64,000 nt of DNA from positions 23,391,408 through 23,455,407 of the forward strand of contig CM070632.1 of the NCBI GenBank assembly GCA_036346255.1, read 5' to 3'. Both the position numbers and the translations under genes were made by a program. Shown here piece after piece: positions 31,640 through 42,815 of this stretch (positions are counted from its first letter, which is position 1; the number at the start of each line of letters is the position of its first letter). The notes beneath the pieces were generated by a model. That model ran no database searches and was not told where the DNA came from. It worked only from the letters and a program-made list of their open reading frames with translations. The DNA comes from Ampelocalamus luodianensis. Its lineage: Eukaryota; Streptophyta; Magnoliopsida; Poales; Poaceae.

Positions 31640-34600
31640 CGTTCGGTGAGTGAAACTCTCAGTTGGCGCAATGATATCCGTCATGATGAAGGTGCGAGCC
31701 TCCTCGAACATCAGAGATCTCTTTACGAGCGAGTGAATCTAAATCTATATTCAAAACCTACAAACAAGAGTAAAGTGTTACACATATATATTTAAATTTA
31801 TAATTAGCAATTATTGCGAGATTGACCAACCTCGGGATCGGCAACCTAGCACTCATGAGAATCGCATATGATGGCAAGCGTAGAATGCACATTCTTACGC
31901 TTTTCTTTGGCGGCACCTGAAAAATAGAATTACATATATAGGTATAGTCGGTTCGAGGCGCATTATTACGAAGTATGATATAGGATTATTGTGTTGTAGC
32001 ACGTCTGGAAATCGCGTCCTGTGATTAAGTGTGGCGTTCGTTCCTTGTATAGCCCTCCTCGGCAATATAGGAGATGAGCGACCTACATGTTTCCAAAAGT
32101 TAACCTCGGCCATTTCAAGCGAAGGAAGACTACAATAGAGTTATGTATGGAGGAAATGAGCACACTGTCAGTACTTCTTGCACAAGGGTGAAGTCGTGGC
32201 CTTTTTCATTAGGGAATCAAGGTATAGTACACGATTCCTCTTTGGTATAATGACTAGAAGGATCCGGTGATGTCTACTCATGTATGTCGCTATAGTCATT
32301 AAACCTAAGTTCATCTGCGTATAAAGTACAAATGAAATTTGTATAGCAAGTAGTGAAGCACTTACTTACGGTTGTAGGGCACCATTATGTAGTCCCCGTA
32401 GTTTTGAGCAAGCAATCCTGCCGTTATGTATTTCTCGGCGTAGGATGCGTGCGCCAAGATGGTTTGCTCGAGAGACCACGTGTGGGTGAGAAACCCACGG
32501 TTCTTTAAATCGTCGAGCGGTTTTAATCATGTATCTATACATAAGCAATGAGTTGTTATATTACGTGAATGTGCGTGAATGTAGAACTTGATTGTACACA
32601 CTTACGATGTCGGCATCGTAGAAGTGAGGCATCGAGGGCTTTGAGGTTGAATAGGTCGAATAAGTCGTCGAAGCCCACGATGAAGGGCGGCTCGTGGAGA
32701 AATAGTCCTCAGTGTATCGGCGGTGATTCCATCAGCACCCTTTCTCTTTGGTCTTACGCAAGTACCACTATGCAAACTCGACAACCTAATCCGGCATAGG
32801 CTATCTGTGCTCGTCGCCAGCGGACTTCGAAAGAGTATTTCTTAGGGTTAGGAGGCGAAGCGCCTTAATGTTCTTCGATTTCGATTTGTCTGAACGACTT
32901 GCTCGCTCGCGTCTTCCTCTGTCGACGACTCGGGAACCGTCGGCGCACGCTTTTTTGTTCGTTTGGTGTCTCCTCCACGGGAACCGATGAGGCAGGCTTT
33001 TGAAGCGAAGGTTGAGGTGCAGTCATGGAGGGTCCTGTTGGATAGACATGGTCGTGTCGAGATGGTTGGGGTAGAGTCATCAAAAGTTGAGGCGACGCTG
33101 CAGGTCGGGGCGATGTCCTTCAAAAGTTGAATTGGAGAGGCATGGTCGTGTGGAGATGGTTTGGGTGGAGTCATCAAAGGTTGAGGCGCGCCTGCAGGTC
33201 GAGCGATGTCCTTCTTTGGCCACTTGAATAAAGCGTACATGGCATCCCCTAGTGTTATGATTTGTCGTTGGGCGAATCTCCGGTGAGGATGGCCTAAAAT
33301 TATCATGTACCATGTCCACGGACCTGGCGTAACCTGCGCCACGGGCACCGTCTTTGCACTATCCCTTCATTGCATGGATACACCACCCCGCCTGACCTCA
33401 ATAGACATCCCAACCATCCTCACTTGGGTGTGCGGTGCGTCGGCTCCTACAAAGCGATCACGCAATTAGCTAAGGCGTCCTATAGGTCTATCTTTGGAGC
33501 ATTCGAGAGATGTACATTACCTTGATGTCGTCGATAGGTAATTGGACATCATCATGTTCACAATTTTGCGTGGGCGCGATGCTACTCCGATGTTGAGGAG
33601 GACGCCTACCAAAACAACGGGCGACTGCGGTTGTTGAGGAGTAGTAGTTGATTCACTTGGTCTGCAATCTTGCTATCTTTTCTTCAAATTTTGCAAGAAG
33701 CACCCGTTCTCTTCTTTCAAATTTTGAAGTAAGCACATGTTCCAACAACGTGTCGTACTCGGCCTTGGATCTCTTCCTGCTCCTATACGTGCGGTAGAGT
33801 CGAATGCGGGAATCCATCCCTCCAAGATCGTTAACCCCTTTGCCTCGCGTGCGACCCGGTGCTCCTTGTTTCCCGGGCGTAGTTAGTATATCCTTCTCCC
33901 ATGCGCTTGGAAGGAGCCTTGAACATGTGGAACTCAATTCTTGCTGCAAGAGGTCATCATGTTATTATATACATTATGAAGTTATAGACTTATTAACAAC
34001 TAGGTAGTTCGAAGACATTTACCACACGGTTGGCCACATCCGTGTGCGGGTTTGTGAAAGAGATTTCGCGAAGGCGTGGCGATGCCTCGCTCTTAACCGG
34101 AGAGAGCGCGCTGATGCGTGATCTCGGCAAATGGCCTTGTTTCGTTCGCGTACTCCGTCGCCCATTGCGCGGTTTTACCCGCGTACCAGTGATCTGCGAG
34201 TTTGTGGGGTGAGTGTTAAGTGTGCGGAGAGCCTTGTGCGTCGCACTTTCCTCAAGAAATTGGCGTCGTCTTCATTTGCACAAAGGCGTCCCATATATCC
34301 GCGACAAGAATTTATCGCCGTGAAGGCGTTCGACCCGTGTTCACGTACTTTGTGACAAGCACGCTCTTGAAGGTCCTCCACGCCTTTCCGATCGAGAGCA
34401 ACGCCTGTCGTTCCACGCGCGCCAGGTCTGCGGCTGGGAAAGTGAACGATTTTAAAACTTCGTCCCACAGCTGGCTTCTCCGAACATCCGACACAGTGTC
34501 CCAGCTCAGTGTGGTGATGGGGACCCGTTCCCTTCCAAGTATCCCGCACAAGGTTCGGAATCTCGCCGCTGCTTTGGGGGGACTCACAGGGATCCCATTG

Positions 34601-34716
34601 GCATTGACCTCCGTGACGGTCATTAGGCCTGGAGGAATTCTCGATGTTCCTCTGCCATCTCGCGTACGTACCACTTTCCTCGGAGATCGGACGGGCGAAG
34701 ATGGTGTGGACGCCAT
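31640..34716 (-). pseudogene. Ulp1/C48 protease-like gene of CACTA-2
   Basis: It begins leftward at 34716 (MASTPSSP...KVVRTRDGRG) and aligns through its length with the gene in CACTA-1, without the Copia insertion. It is therefore the only copy here whose protease region is not split by a retrotransposon. Frames are broken at many points, often by one base at CAG, CTG or CCG. The proline-rich linker contains a local duplication (about 33034-33121 and 33131-33215). The region equivalent to the insertion point in CACTA-1 reads through gtatagccctcc at about 32047. The last exon lies near 31640-31740. Confidence 0.7.
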
Positions 34717-35444
34717 GTCACTTACTTGCTATCTATATATGCACGAAGCAATATGCGTAAGCTCTAACTGACCAGATTCAAGCAGATTTACTCAACTTAA
34801 CCGAAAATGATGCACAAACGTATAATATATAAAGAAGGATTGATGGTAGTTTGTGCTCTCAGAAGGAGAGTTGCAAAAGAACAAGTCTTTGCCATCTCAA
34901 TCCTATTGTCTATACTCTTCATTAAATGAATATGATATTATAAATTCAAACTATGAGCTCTAAACAATACTTTGCTTAAGCGTCAAATGATCTCAAGCAT
35001 TACAGAAAATGATCTTAACTATCACATTCAATCTCGTTATAAGAGAAAAGTTCATCACAGAGCGAACGAGCAAAGCCCAGCGATCAATTTCAGTTCACAT
35101 TATCAAAGACTATCAAAGTCACATCACAGACGGTTCGTCAATACAATAGAGCTCAGAATGAACTAACGGTATATCAAATTGTGATGGCATTCAACCGCTC
35201 GTGATAACTAGCATTCAATCGAAAGTAACAAATTAGCGTATATAAAATTGACAATAGCAAGTAATTTGTACAATAGAGCTCAAGAATCAACTAACTATCA
35301 CATTCAATCTCGATATAAGACAAAGTTCATCACGAGCATGTCAACAAAGCCCATCGATCAATTTGCCATATCTTTAGTACTAGATTCGGTTCACATATTA
35401 TCTTTAGGAATACTCACAGAGAGGATGCCGCACAACAACTCACG
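34717..35444. other. AT-rich intergenic segment of CACTA-2
   Basis: Matches parts of 13690-14455 in CACTA-1, with a shorter left side that lacks the hairpin region. No gene. Confidence 0.5.
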
Positions 35445-35760
35445 GTGCAAGGAGGAGGCGGTGCAGGAGGAGGAGGCGCGGGGAGGAGGGAGGCGCGGAG
35501 GAGGCCGACACGGGAGGAGTACGCGCGGGAGGAGGCCGGTGGGAGGAGGCCGACGCGCGGGAGGGCGCGGCGCAGGGGAGGAGGCGGTGCATAGGTAGGA
35601 GGCCGACACGGGAGGAGGCGCGCGAGGCGCGGCGTCGTCGATGAAGGCGGCGGCGTCGGGTCTTCTGGCCGGGAGGTGAGCAGGCGAACCCTAGAGGAGC
35701 GAGAGGCGCGAGAGCCTAAGGCGCGGAGATGAAGTCACAGTAAAGAGCAAAACTCTAGGT
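35445..35760. repeat. GGAGG-rich leader region of CACTA-2
   Basis: Counterpart of 14455-14720, with the same ggaggaggc units followed by aagagcaaaactct and cttttataaa, matching the left arm of the CACTA-1 palindrome. Confidence 0.6.
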
Positions 35761-35769
35761 GCGCCTTTT

Positions 35770-36062
35770 ATAAAGATATCACGACGGCTCTATTGAAGCA
35801 CCGTGCGTGATATACTATCCTGACACGTGCTTTAATAGAGCCGTCGTGATATGGATATCGCTGAGCGGTTCCATTAAATAACCGTCGTGATAGTGAGGAT
35901 ATCTGAGACGGTTCTTTAATGGAACCGTCGTGATATTGAGATATCACGAGCGGTGCTTACATAAAGCCGTCGTGATATGGTAATATATGACGATTATTTA
36001 ATATATCCGTCGTGATATCTTATTACGAATGGATCCATCATAGAGCCGCTCGTGCTATGGAT
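35770..36062. repeat. Internal subterminal-type array of CACTA-2
   Basis: Inverted cacgacggctc/gccgtcgtgat pairs occupy the place of the CACTA-1 palindrome, but the right palindrome arm is missing. Unidentified cargo follows directly. Confidence 0.75.
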
Positions 36063-36120
36063 CTCATTCCCTTCATCTCCGCGCGAGTGTCTCTTCGTCT
36101 TTGCTCGGCTTTATTACTTC

Positions 36121-36133
36121 TTTTATATAAATA
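36121..36133 (+). promoter_or_regulatory. TATA box before the unidentified cargo gene
   Basis: ttatataaataga lies about 75 bp before the ATG at 36203, a normal plant promoter spacing. Confidence 0.5.
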
Positions 36134-36202
36134 GACAACCCTTATCGAGGGATTTCTCACGAACCTCGATCCTTAATCATCCCCTCTCTCCACAAATTCC
36201 AA

Positions 36203-36696
36203 ATGGCTTCCTCTCGTCCATTTGTCTTGGCCTACATTATGGTTGTGTACTCGCACCTCTCTGATCGCAACTTTGGCCCAAGCTGCGAACAAGACGTCCG
36301 TTCGCAATGCAATCCATTGTAGACCCTCAGATCTCTGGGAGACCATAACGGCGATCATCGGTCGATTGGAGCTCCTCCTCCAACAGACGATGCAAGGCTC
36401 TCGGCATCCGCGAGTAAACCTCGTCGTGGAGATTTTCCTATGGAACTCTTTGGTCCGCACCGAGGATGCAGCCCAGAGTCAAGGGCGACCTCGACATTGC
36501 AGGGAGCGGTCGGCCTAGCCGAGGCTGTGGAGACCGGGGTTGATGGCCTCTGGGTTATATGGGACTTGATTACGAGTCCGAACATCTACAAGAGGAAATT
36601 GAGCGTGCAAGGTCACGAGTGGGCGTTTGGTGAGGCGATCAACGATCCGCTCCCACCGGCCGACGAGAATGCGTCACGAAGATTTGAAGACTAAGA
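36203..36696 (+). pseudogene. Unidentified cargo gene in CACTA-2
   Basis: A rightward, GC-richer segment with a TATA box, a short leader and an ATG (MASSRPFVLAYIMVV). The frame stops after about 40 codons. Other frames then stay open over long stretches: one reads RPSDLWETITAIIGRLELLL, and another runs from GDFPMELFGPHRG to a natural-looking end, ASRRFED. Composition and the frame pattern suggest one original protein of about 160 aa, broken by small indels. I do not recognise the family. It lies between two arrays of the element's own hairpin motifs. No equivalent exists in CACTA-1 or CACTA-3. Confidence 0.45.
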
Positions 36697-36899
36697 TAGG
36701 ATCGCTCATCCTTTTTATCGTGCGTGATGTAAAAGCGATAAGGCGATCTATTATGCGTGATGTAAATATGGTCTTTAATTTTTATAAATGCGTGATGATA
36801 TGGTCTTTTTATAAATCGTGATGATATGGTCTCTTTATCATCTATTTATTATTTGGTAAATTCATTTTGTTAATTATTTGCGCATATACATGCTCAAAT
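36697..36899. other. AT-rich spacer with gcgtgatg repeats
   Basis: Short near-repeats (tgcgtgatgtaaa, cgtgatgatatggtct) occur three to four times after the cargo. No gene. Confidence 0.45.
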
Positions 36900-37264
36900 G
36901 CGCTATCACAGGCGGTTGAATGAAGAACCATCGTGCTAATATCCTCATCACTGACGGTTCCTATTACTAATAAATCGTGTTGAACTTCTGACGGCTCCAT
37001 GTGGAATCGTGCAGCGATATCCTCAATATCACAGACGGTTAATAAGTAGAACCGTGCGTGATATACTCACATCACGAGCGGTTCTAACCGTGCGTGATGT
37101 GAGTATATCACGACGGTTCTACTTATTAACCGTCTGTGATATTGAGGATATCACGACGGTTCCACATGGAGCCGTCTGCTGAAGTTCAACATGACGATTT
37201 GTGGAGAACCGTCTGTGATATACTCGTATCACGCAGGCGGTTGGAAATAAGAACCGCCTCGTGA
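36900..37264. repeat. Displaced 5'-type array of CACTA-2
   Basis: Array of inverted motifs directly before the TATA box of the rightward transposase, equivalent to 18977-19338 of CACTA-1. Here it is internal, because the transposase segment is inverted. A second 5' array is present at the true right end. Confidence 0.8.
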
Positions 37265-37274
37265 TATGCCACCC

Positions 37275-37283
37275 TATAAATAT
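37275..37283 (+). promoter_or_regulatory. TATA box of CACTA-2 transposase
   Basis: tataaatat at the inner edge of the repeat array, matching the boxes in CACTA-1 and CACTA-3. Confidence 0.7.
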
Positions 37284-37747
37284 AAAGACTCGGCTGAGGC
37301 CCCCGCTCTAGCGCCTCGATCTCTTCTTTGGAATAGAGGGGCTTGAGAAGCTTTGCTCTGTATTATTGTAGGAGGCTTGTTTATTTTGCTTGCCTTGTTC
37401 TTGGTTGTGGGTTGCCCTAGCAACTTATGGCCATTTGGCTTGCATGCATGCTTGCTTTGTGAGGCTTGGCTTTGGTGGTAGCTCTCGGTTTGGGTCTGTG
37501 AATGAGTGTTTTTGTGAGTGGGATAAGCTTATGTGGGAGTGGTGCATTTCGATCGTGGCTCTTCTCTTGCCCTGCTCATTGGCCCGAAGGAGAAGGACAG
37601 TGAGGAATCTCATGATATTAGGAATTTTCGTCGTGAGCTCCGAGGGTAACGATCTTTAACTCTTTATATTTGCTTAATAGGAGGAGTAACGTATTTGCAG
37701 TTTATTAATATAATTTAACACTACTAATTGTTACATGTGTAGCGTAG

Positions 37748-40700
37748 ATGGACCGAAACTGGATGTACGGTGCGAACCGTGTGAGTGAAGAGTACATTAA
37801 TGGCGTGATTGCTTTTAAAAGAGCCGCGGAGCAGGATATGCTGAATAAGGGGATATAATTTATGTACTGTCCATGCATTGATTGCGGTAATCTGAAGATT
37901 TTTAACAACCCGACGCAGATCGTAGGGCACTTGATTCGAAGGGGTTTCAAAAAAGGGTATACATGTTGGACCAGTCACGGTGAAGAGCAGATTATACAGG
38001 AAGTTAATATTGATGACATCGCCGAGGAAGTCAACGATATGCCGGATGTGGACTGTGTTTTTGATGACGATAGGTCGTACGATGACAATCTGGATCAGAT
38101 GCTACGCGATGCAGAAGGAAACTACAGTGAGAGAGTTTTGTAAATTCTTTCGCTTAATGGAGGACTCGGGGAAATCTTTGTTCCCTGGCTGCAAGCCGGA
38201 ATACACAAGGTTGTCAACCGTACTTGAACTGCTGAAATTGAAGGCGAGCAATGGTTGGTCCGACAAGAGTTTCACGGCGTTGTTAGGTCTCCTAGCGGAC
38301 ATTCTTCCGGAGGGAAACGTGTTTCCCAACACCACCTACCAAGCCAAGAAGGTTCTTTGTCCATTGGGAATGGAAGTAGAAAGAATACATGCATGTCCGA
38401 ACGATTGTATCCTGTATCGTAAAGAGTATGCAGACTTGCATGTATGTCCCGTGTGCAAAGCATCCCGATACAAGCGTAAGAATACTGCCAAGGTGAAGCA
38501 AGGACCTCCTGCTAAGGTGTTGTGGTATCTGCCTGTGATCCCACGTTTGAAGCATTTATTTGCGAACCGAAAGGATGCAAGATTGCTGCGTTGGCACTCA
38601 GAGGAGCGTAAGAAAGATGGAAAGCTAAGACACCCTACTGATTCTACCCAGTGGAGAAACTTCAATCGGAGCTTTGAAGAGTTCGGTGCAGAACCGAGGA
38701 ACATAAGGTTAGAGTTGAGTACAAATGGAATGAATCCTTTCAGTAACATGAGCAGCCGACATAGCACCTGGCCCGTGAACCTATGTTTGTACAACCTTCC
38801 TCCTTGGTTGTGTATGAAGCGGAAGTACATTTTGATGTCACTACTTATCCAAGGGCCAAGCAACACAGGAACGATATTGATGTGTACCTAGCACCATTAT
38901 TGGATGATCTTGTGACACTGTGGAACGAAGGGGTACAAGTATGGGATGCGTACAAACGAGAGAACTTCTCTTTACGCGTTATATTATTCTGCACTATCAA
39001 TGATTTTCCTGCCCTTGGTAACCTGTCGGGCTTCAGTACGAAAGGAGCCAAAGCCTGTCCGCACTGATTAGATGCTACGGAGAGTGTATGGTGAACAACT
39101 CGCGCAAATCGTATATGCGTCACCGTAGGTTCCTTCCGTGAGTCACCCATACCGCAAGATGAAAAACAATTCGACGGAAATAAGGAGGACAGTTCGGCTC
39201 CAAGGGCTTTTAGAGGAAAGAGGTCTATGATATGGTTAAGGATATCGATGTTGTGCTTGGGAAGGGACGTAAATTAAAACCCGCAGAAGAACATCCGAAG
39301 AAGCATCAATTTTTGGGACTTGCCTTATTGGGAGCATTTAGAAGTTCGTCATCGCATCGACGTCATGCATGTGGAGAAGAATGTATGTGAAAGCTTGATT
39401 GGTCTCTTCTCGAACATTAGTGGCAAAACAAAGGATGGTGTTAACGCACGACGCGACTTGGTTGATATGAACATAAGGACCGAGTTAGCACCGAAAGAGA
39501 CCGATAAAGGACGAACATACCTTCCACCACTTGCTACACTATGTCCAAGGTCGAGGAAATGAATTGTGCCAAAGCTTGCATGGTGTCAAAGTCCCGTCTG
39601 GTTACTCCGCTAACATTAAGAAACTTGTTTCTATGCAAGATTTGAAATTAATTGGTATGAAGTCTCATAATTGTCATGTCTTGATGACACAAATGCTTCT
39701 GTTGCAATTAGGGGTATCTTGCCGAACAAGGTCCGAGTGGCAATCTTGAGGTGTGTTATTTCTTCAACTTAATTGCTCGAAGGTCATCGATCGAAGGACT
39801 AGATGCTCTACAGCCGAGGTGGTGACGACTCTATGTCAACTTGAGATGTATTTCCCTCTGTCATTTTTCGATATCATGGTCCATCTCATTGTTCATCTTG
39901 TGAAAGAGATAAAGATATGTGGTCCTGTGTTCCTACGTCATATGTACCCGTTCGAGAGGTAATTGGGAAATTCTCAAGTCCTACGTGCGGAATCGATCTC
40001 GACCAGGAGGACAAGATCATCGAAGGTTATGCAACCGAAGAGGTCATTGAGTTCTGCGTCGACTACATGGCTCGTGGAACCGATAGGTGTGCCTCTATCT
40101 CGTCATGAGGGAAGGGTGGATGGTATCGGGACCATCGAAGGAAATCAATCACTCCCGATCCGGATCGCACGCTCAAGCCCATTTCACGTTATGCAACACA
40201 TGACCCAAGTGTCCCCGCACATCGACGAGCACAAAGACATGGTACGCCAACGTAATCCGCACGGCCGGAGGTTTGGATCACGAGAGAGCACAACCGCTCG
40301 GTTCAACGAATGGGTAAAGGTGTGAATCATGGTGGAGGTCATCAAGTGATGATCTGTTGCTATGGTTGGCAAAAGGGCCACAATTTACAATTGTCACATG
40401 GCAAGGATACGACATAAATGGGTACACATTTTATCCGCCACTCGGGATAGGAAGAGCACATCCGAACAACGGTGTCCGCATAGATGCATTCGCATCGATG
40501 GGTGAGGAGCTCGTACTATGGGCAAATACACAGAGATATGGGAGCTCGACTACGTGCTTTTCAAGATCCCCTATTTCGTGCCGTTGGGTCCATCTCCCAC
40601 ATGTGAAGGTCGACAAGTGCGGCGTCACTACCGTGGACCTCGATCGTGTCGGATACAAAGACGAACCATTCGCATCTTGGCTAACCAAGTTGTTCAAGTC

Positions 40701-40915
40701 TTCTATGTAACCGACCGGCAAATAAGAAGCGCCACGTAGTTCTTCATGGAAAAAGAAGGATTGTCGAGTTGAGAATGTAGGGACGAGGAAGAATACAATC
40801 AATTTGACGAGTTGCCTCCTTTCGAGACGACATCGAGCTAGAGGAAGAACCCAGCGAGGAAGCTAGCTATATGCGCGTCGATCATCATGAAGGACTATAT
40901 TTTAATTAAGAAATT
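37748..40915 (+). pseudogene. TNP2-type transposase of CACTA-2, inverted and frameshifted
   Basis: Starts MDRNWMYGANRVSEEYINGV at 37748. The transposase-associated domain lies at 37748-38000, the Transposase_21 core about 38480-39470 (HRIDVMHVEKNVCESL), DUF4218 about 39600-40100 and DUF4216 about 40360-40720. A stop interrupts at 37857 (GI then TAA) and many one-base slips follow, particularly after 39060. From 37300 to 39050 the copy is clean at CAG/CTG sites, whereas later parts show the CG-for-CTG changes described in the findings. The gene reads rightward, opposite to the transposase in CACTA-1 relative to the element ends. Confidence 0.88.
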
Positions 40916-41123
40916 ACTCCATTGTAATTAATTTATTCCATAACATCATGTGTTATGAACTTGTAATATGTCGCATGCGTATATTTTGATGTCGCGTGGA
41001 ATTGTAATCGCTCCGTCCTTGTGGGTGTATATTTTGGTGCATTAAAAATTCATTTAATTTGGAAAATAGTCCGGTGCACCACCTTTCTAGAAACCTAAAA
41101 ACTAAAATTTTATGGCAAATAGT

Positions 41124-41933
41124 CTAACACCTTTGCAAAGAAACCGGTATACTCATGCCTAATCCTGCATCGTCATCGCAGAAGACGACGAGTCGCCCCA
41201 CCCTTCCACACCGCAGCCAATACTCGTGCCGGTGGCCATCCTCCGACAGCGCACACCCGCCCGTGGCCCGCCTTCTTCCCAACGCCGCTCGACCATGTCC
41301 GCGGCGAGCCTCGCACCGCCGCACTCCCGTTGGTCTTGGCCGCTCGCACCGCCGCCCGGTCGGCTCGCCCTCGACCGGCCGATGTAGTGCTTCCCAACGT
41401 CGTGCGTCTCGCCGCCGTAGAGGAGGAGACCGAGCACGTAGGCCGCGGCCTTGTGGCCGGCCACGACCGCCCGTTCAAGGAACATGAGGCCGCGCTGCAT
41501 GTCTTGGGGCGCGAAGACAAGCCCGAGGCCGATGATGAAACAAGCCCCCGGGTTGCCGGCGCCGGCCAAGTGGTTGACGACGGCGAGGTAGCGCTCGTTG
41601 TCCGCCACTTCATCGCCTCCTCTCGCTCCAGCGCCACGCGCCTCCCCACGGCGCGTTCCTTGGACACCTTGTACAAGGCCTTGCAACTATACGTACATAC
41701 ATTCAAGATGTTAGAATAAATAGTAGTATGTACGTACGTATATTGTAGATATAAAGATGTACGTACGTTAATCGTAGGCTGCATAGGTCCTCCATGGGCT
41801 GAGGAGAGCTCGCGGCCACACGGCCGACGATGTCGACGACGACATCGTGAGAAAGAGTGGCGATCACCGACCTCCTCGCCTTGGTGCTGGCCTGACTGCT
41901 CTGCATGCTCACCTTGGCGATTGACGTACTCAA
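41124..41933 (-). pseudogene. Captured F-box/SEL1-repeat protein gene with intron
   Basis: Read leftward from the ATG at 41933. The F-box begins near SVIATLSHDVVVDIVGRVA and ends LCSLRLT/CKALYKVSKERAV across an intact GT...AG intron (41766-41687, 80 bp). After a one-base slip at tggcggacaac (about 41605) the frame continues DNERYLAVVNHLAGAGNPGA, then FIIGLGLVFA, GLMFLERAV and AGHKAAAYVLGLLLYGG. This is the SEL1-like part of a plant F-box family of SCF ubiquitin-ligase adaptors. The C-terminal cysteine-rich part is scrambled. The retained intron shows capture from genomic DNA. It lies between the inverted transposase and the right end of CACTA-2, inside the TSD-bounded element. Confidence 0.8.
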
Positions 41934-42075
41934 AACCGTGAGACGAAGAGCGATGGGAGGAGTTTAATCTTCGGTGAATTATTCCGTCTTATAAAGAATT
42001 AGGAGTAACTGGCACGTGAGACGAAGAGACGGTTGTACAATGGTGAAGAGACACATCGCGCGGGAGAAGAGGTTG
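41934..42075. other. Captured 5' flank of the F-box gene
   Basis: Short stretch between the F-box ATG and the terminal array, repeating gtgagacgaagag twice. A ttataaag near 41990, read leftward, could be a TATA element. Confidence 0.35.
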
Positions 42076-42448
42076 GATATCACAGACGGCTCTATATGGG
42101 AACCGTCTGTGATAATAATATCATAGACGGTTATTTAATAGAGCCGTCTGTGATAGTAGCTTATCACAGACGGTTTAAAATTAAAACCGTCTGTGATACT
42201 TCACAGACGGTTTTATTTACAAACCGTCTGTGATAAGTTGTCCTCATCACAGACGGTTCATATTACGAACCGTCTGTGATATTTCCTCATCACAAACGGT
42301 TCTTTTTACCAACCGTCTGTGAAGTATCACAAACGGTTGGTAATAAGAAAATGCGTGATGAGGACATATCACGACGGTTCCGGGCGGTTCAAAGGGAACC
42401 GTCGTAGAGATTCAACACGCACGGCTCCTTTGGAACCGTCTGTGATGA
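42076..42448. repeat. 5' subterminal repeat array of CACTA-2
   Basis: Clean cacagacgg/ccgtctgtg inverted pairs at the left, and altered cgacgg forms toward 42370-42420. Matches the 5' array of CACTA-1. Confidence 0.85.
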
Positions 42449-42526
42449 GGTGTCTGCTATTGCCTGTTTTGTAGTAGTGTTTGTTAGCTTCGCGCGGGCG
42501 GCTGAATCATTCTATATATTGCACTT

Positions 42527-42717
42527 GATCGAACGATGAAGATCGCTTTCTAATGTCATGTCGTGTAGATTCTCTGCATTGAAGCATCCATTTCCTAGTA
42601 TGTACCTATTGATCTCAACCTTTGTTTTTTGATCGGACGGTGAAGATCGCCTCCTATTGTCATGTGGTGTAGATCCTTTGCATTGAAACATCCATTTTCT
42701 AGTACATGTGGCTAGAC
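42527..42717. repeat. Direct duplication, about 80 bp, beside CACTA-2
   Basis: gatcgaacgatgaagatcgc (from about 42529) recurs as gatcggacggtgaagatcgc (from about 42631), and similarity continues through tgtcatg, tgtagat and catccat. The two units are about 85% alike by eye. No gene. Confidence 0.7.
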
Positions 42718-42815
42718 AAGGTGATTGATTGCTCATGGATGTCGTTTCTTACTGGCATCCCACATGTGTACAACCTTGAGATAGCAGACTTTTCGGTTGA
42801 AATGGTGTTTTACTG

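Larger units (their letters stand above)
30979..42479 (-). mobile_element. CACTA-2: rearranged CACTA element with captured genes
   Basis: It starts CACTACTACACGG at 30979 and ends inverted as CACTACTACAAAACAGG at 42479, with TTT on both sides (30976-30978 and 42480-42482). The left end matches the 3' end of CACTA-1 and the right end matches its 5' end. The protease gene reads leftward as expected, but the transposase segment reads rightward, so that segment is inverted relative to CACTA-1. Additional cargo lies at 36203-36696 and 41124-41933. Many acagacggt motifs are altered to forms such as cacgacgg and cacgagcgg. Confidence 0.9.
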
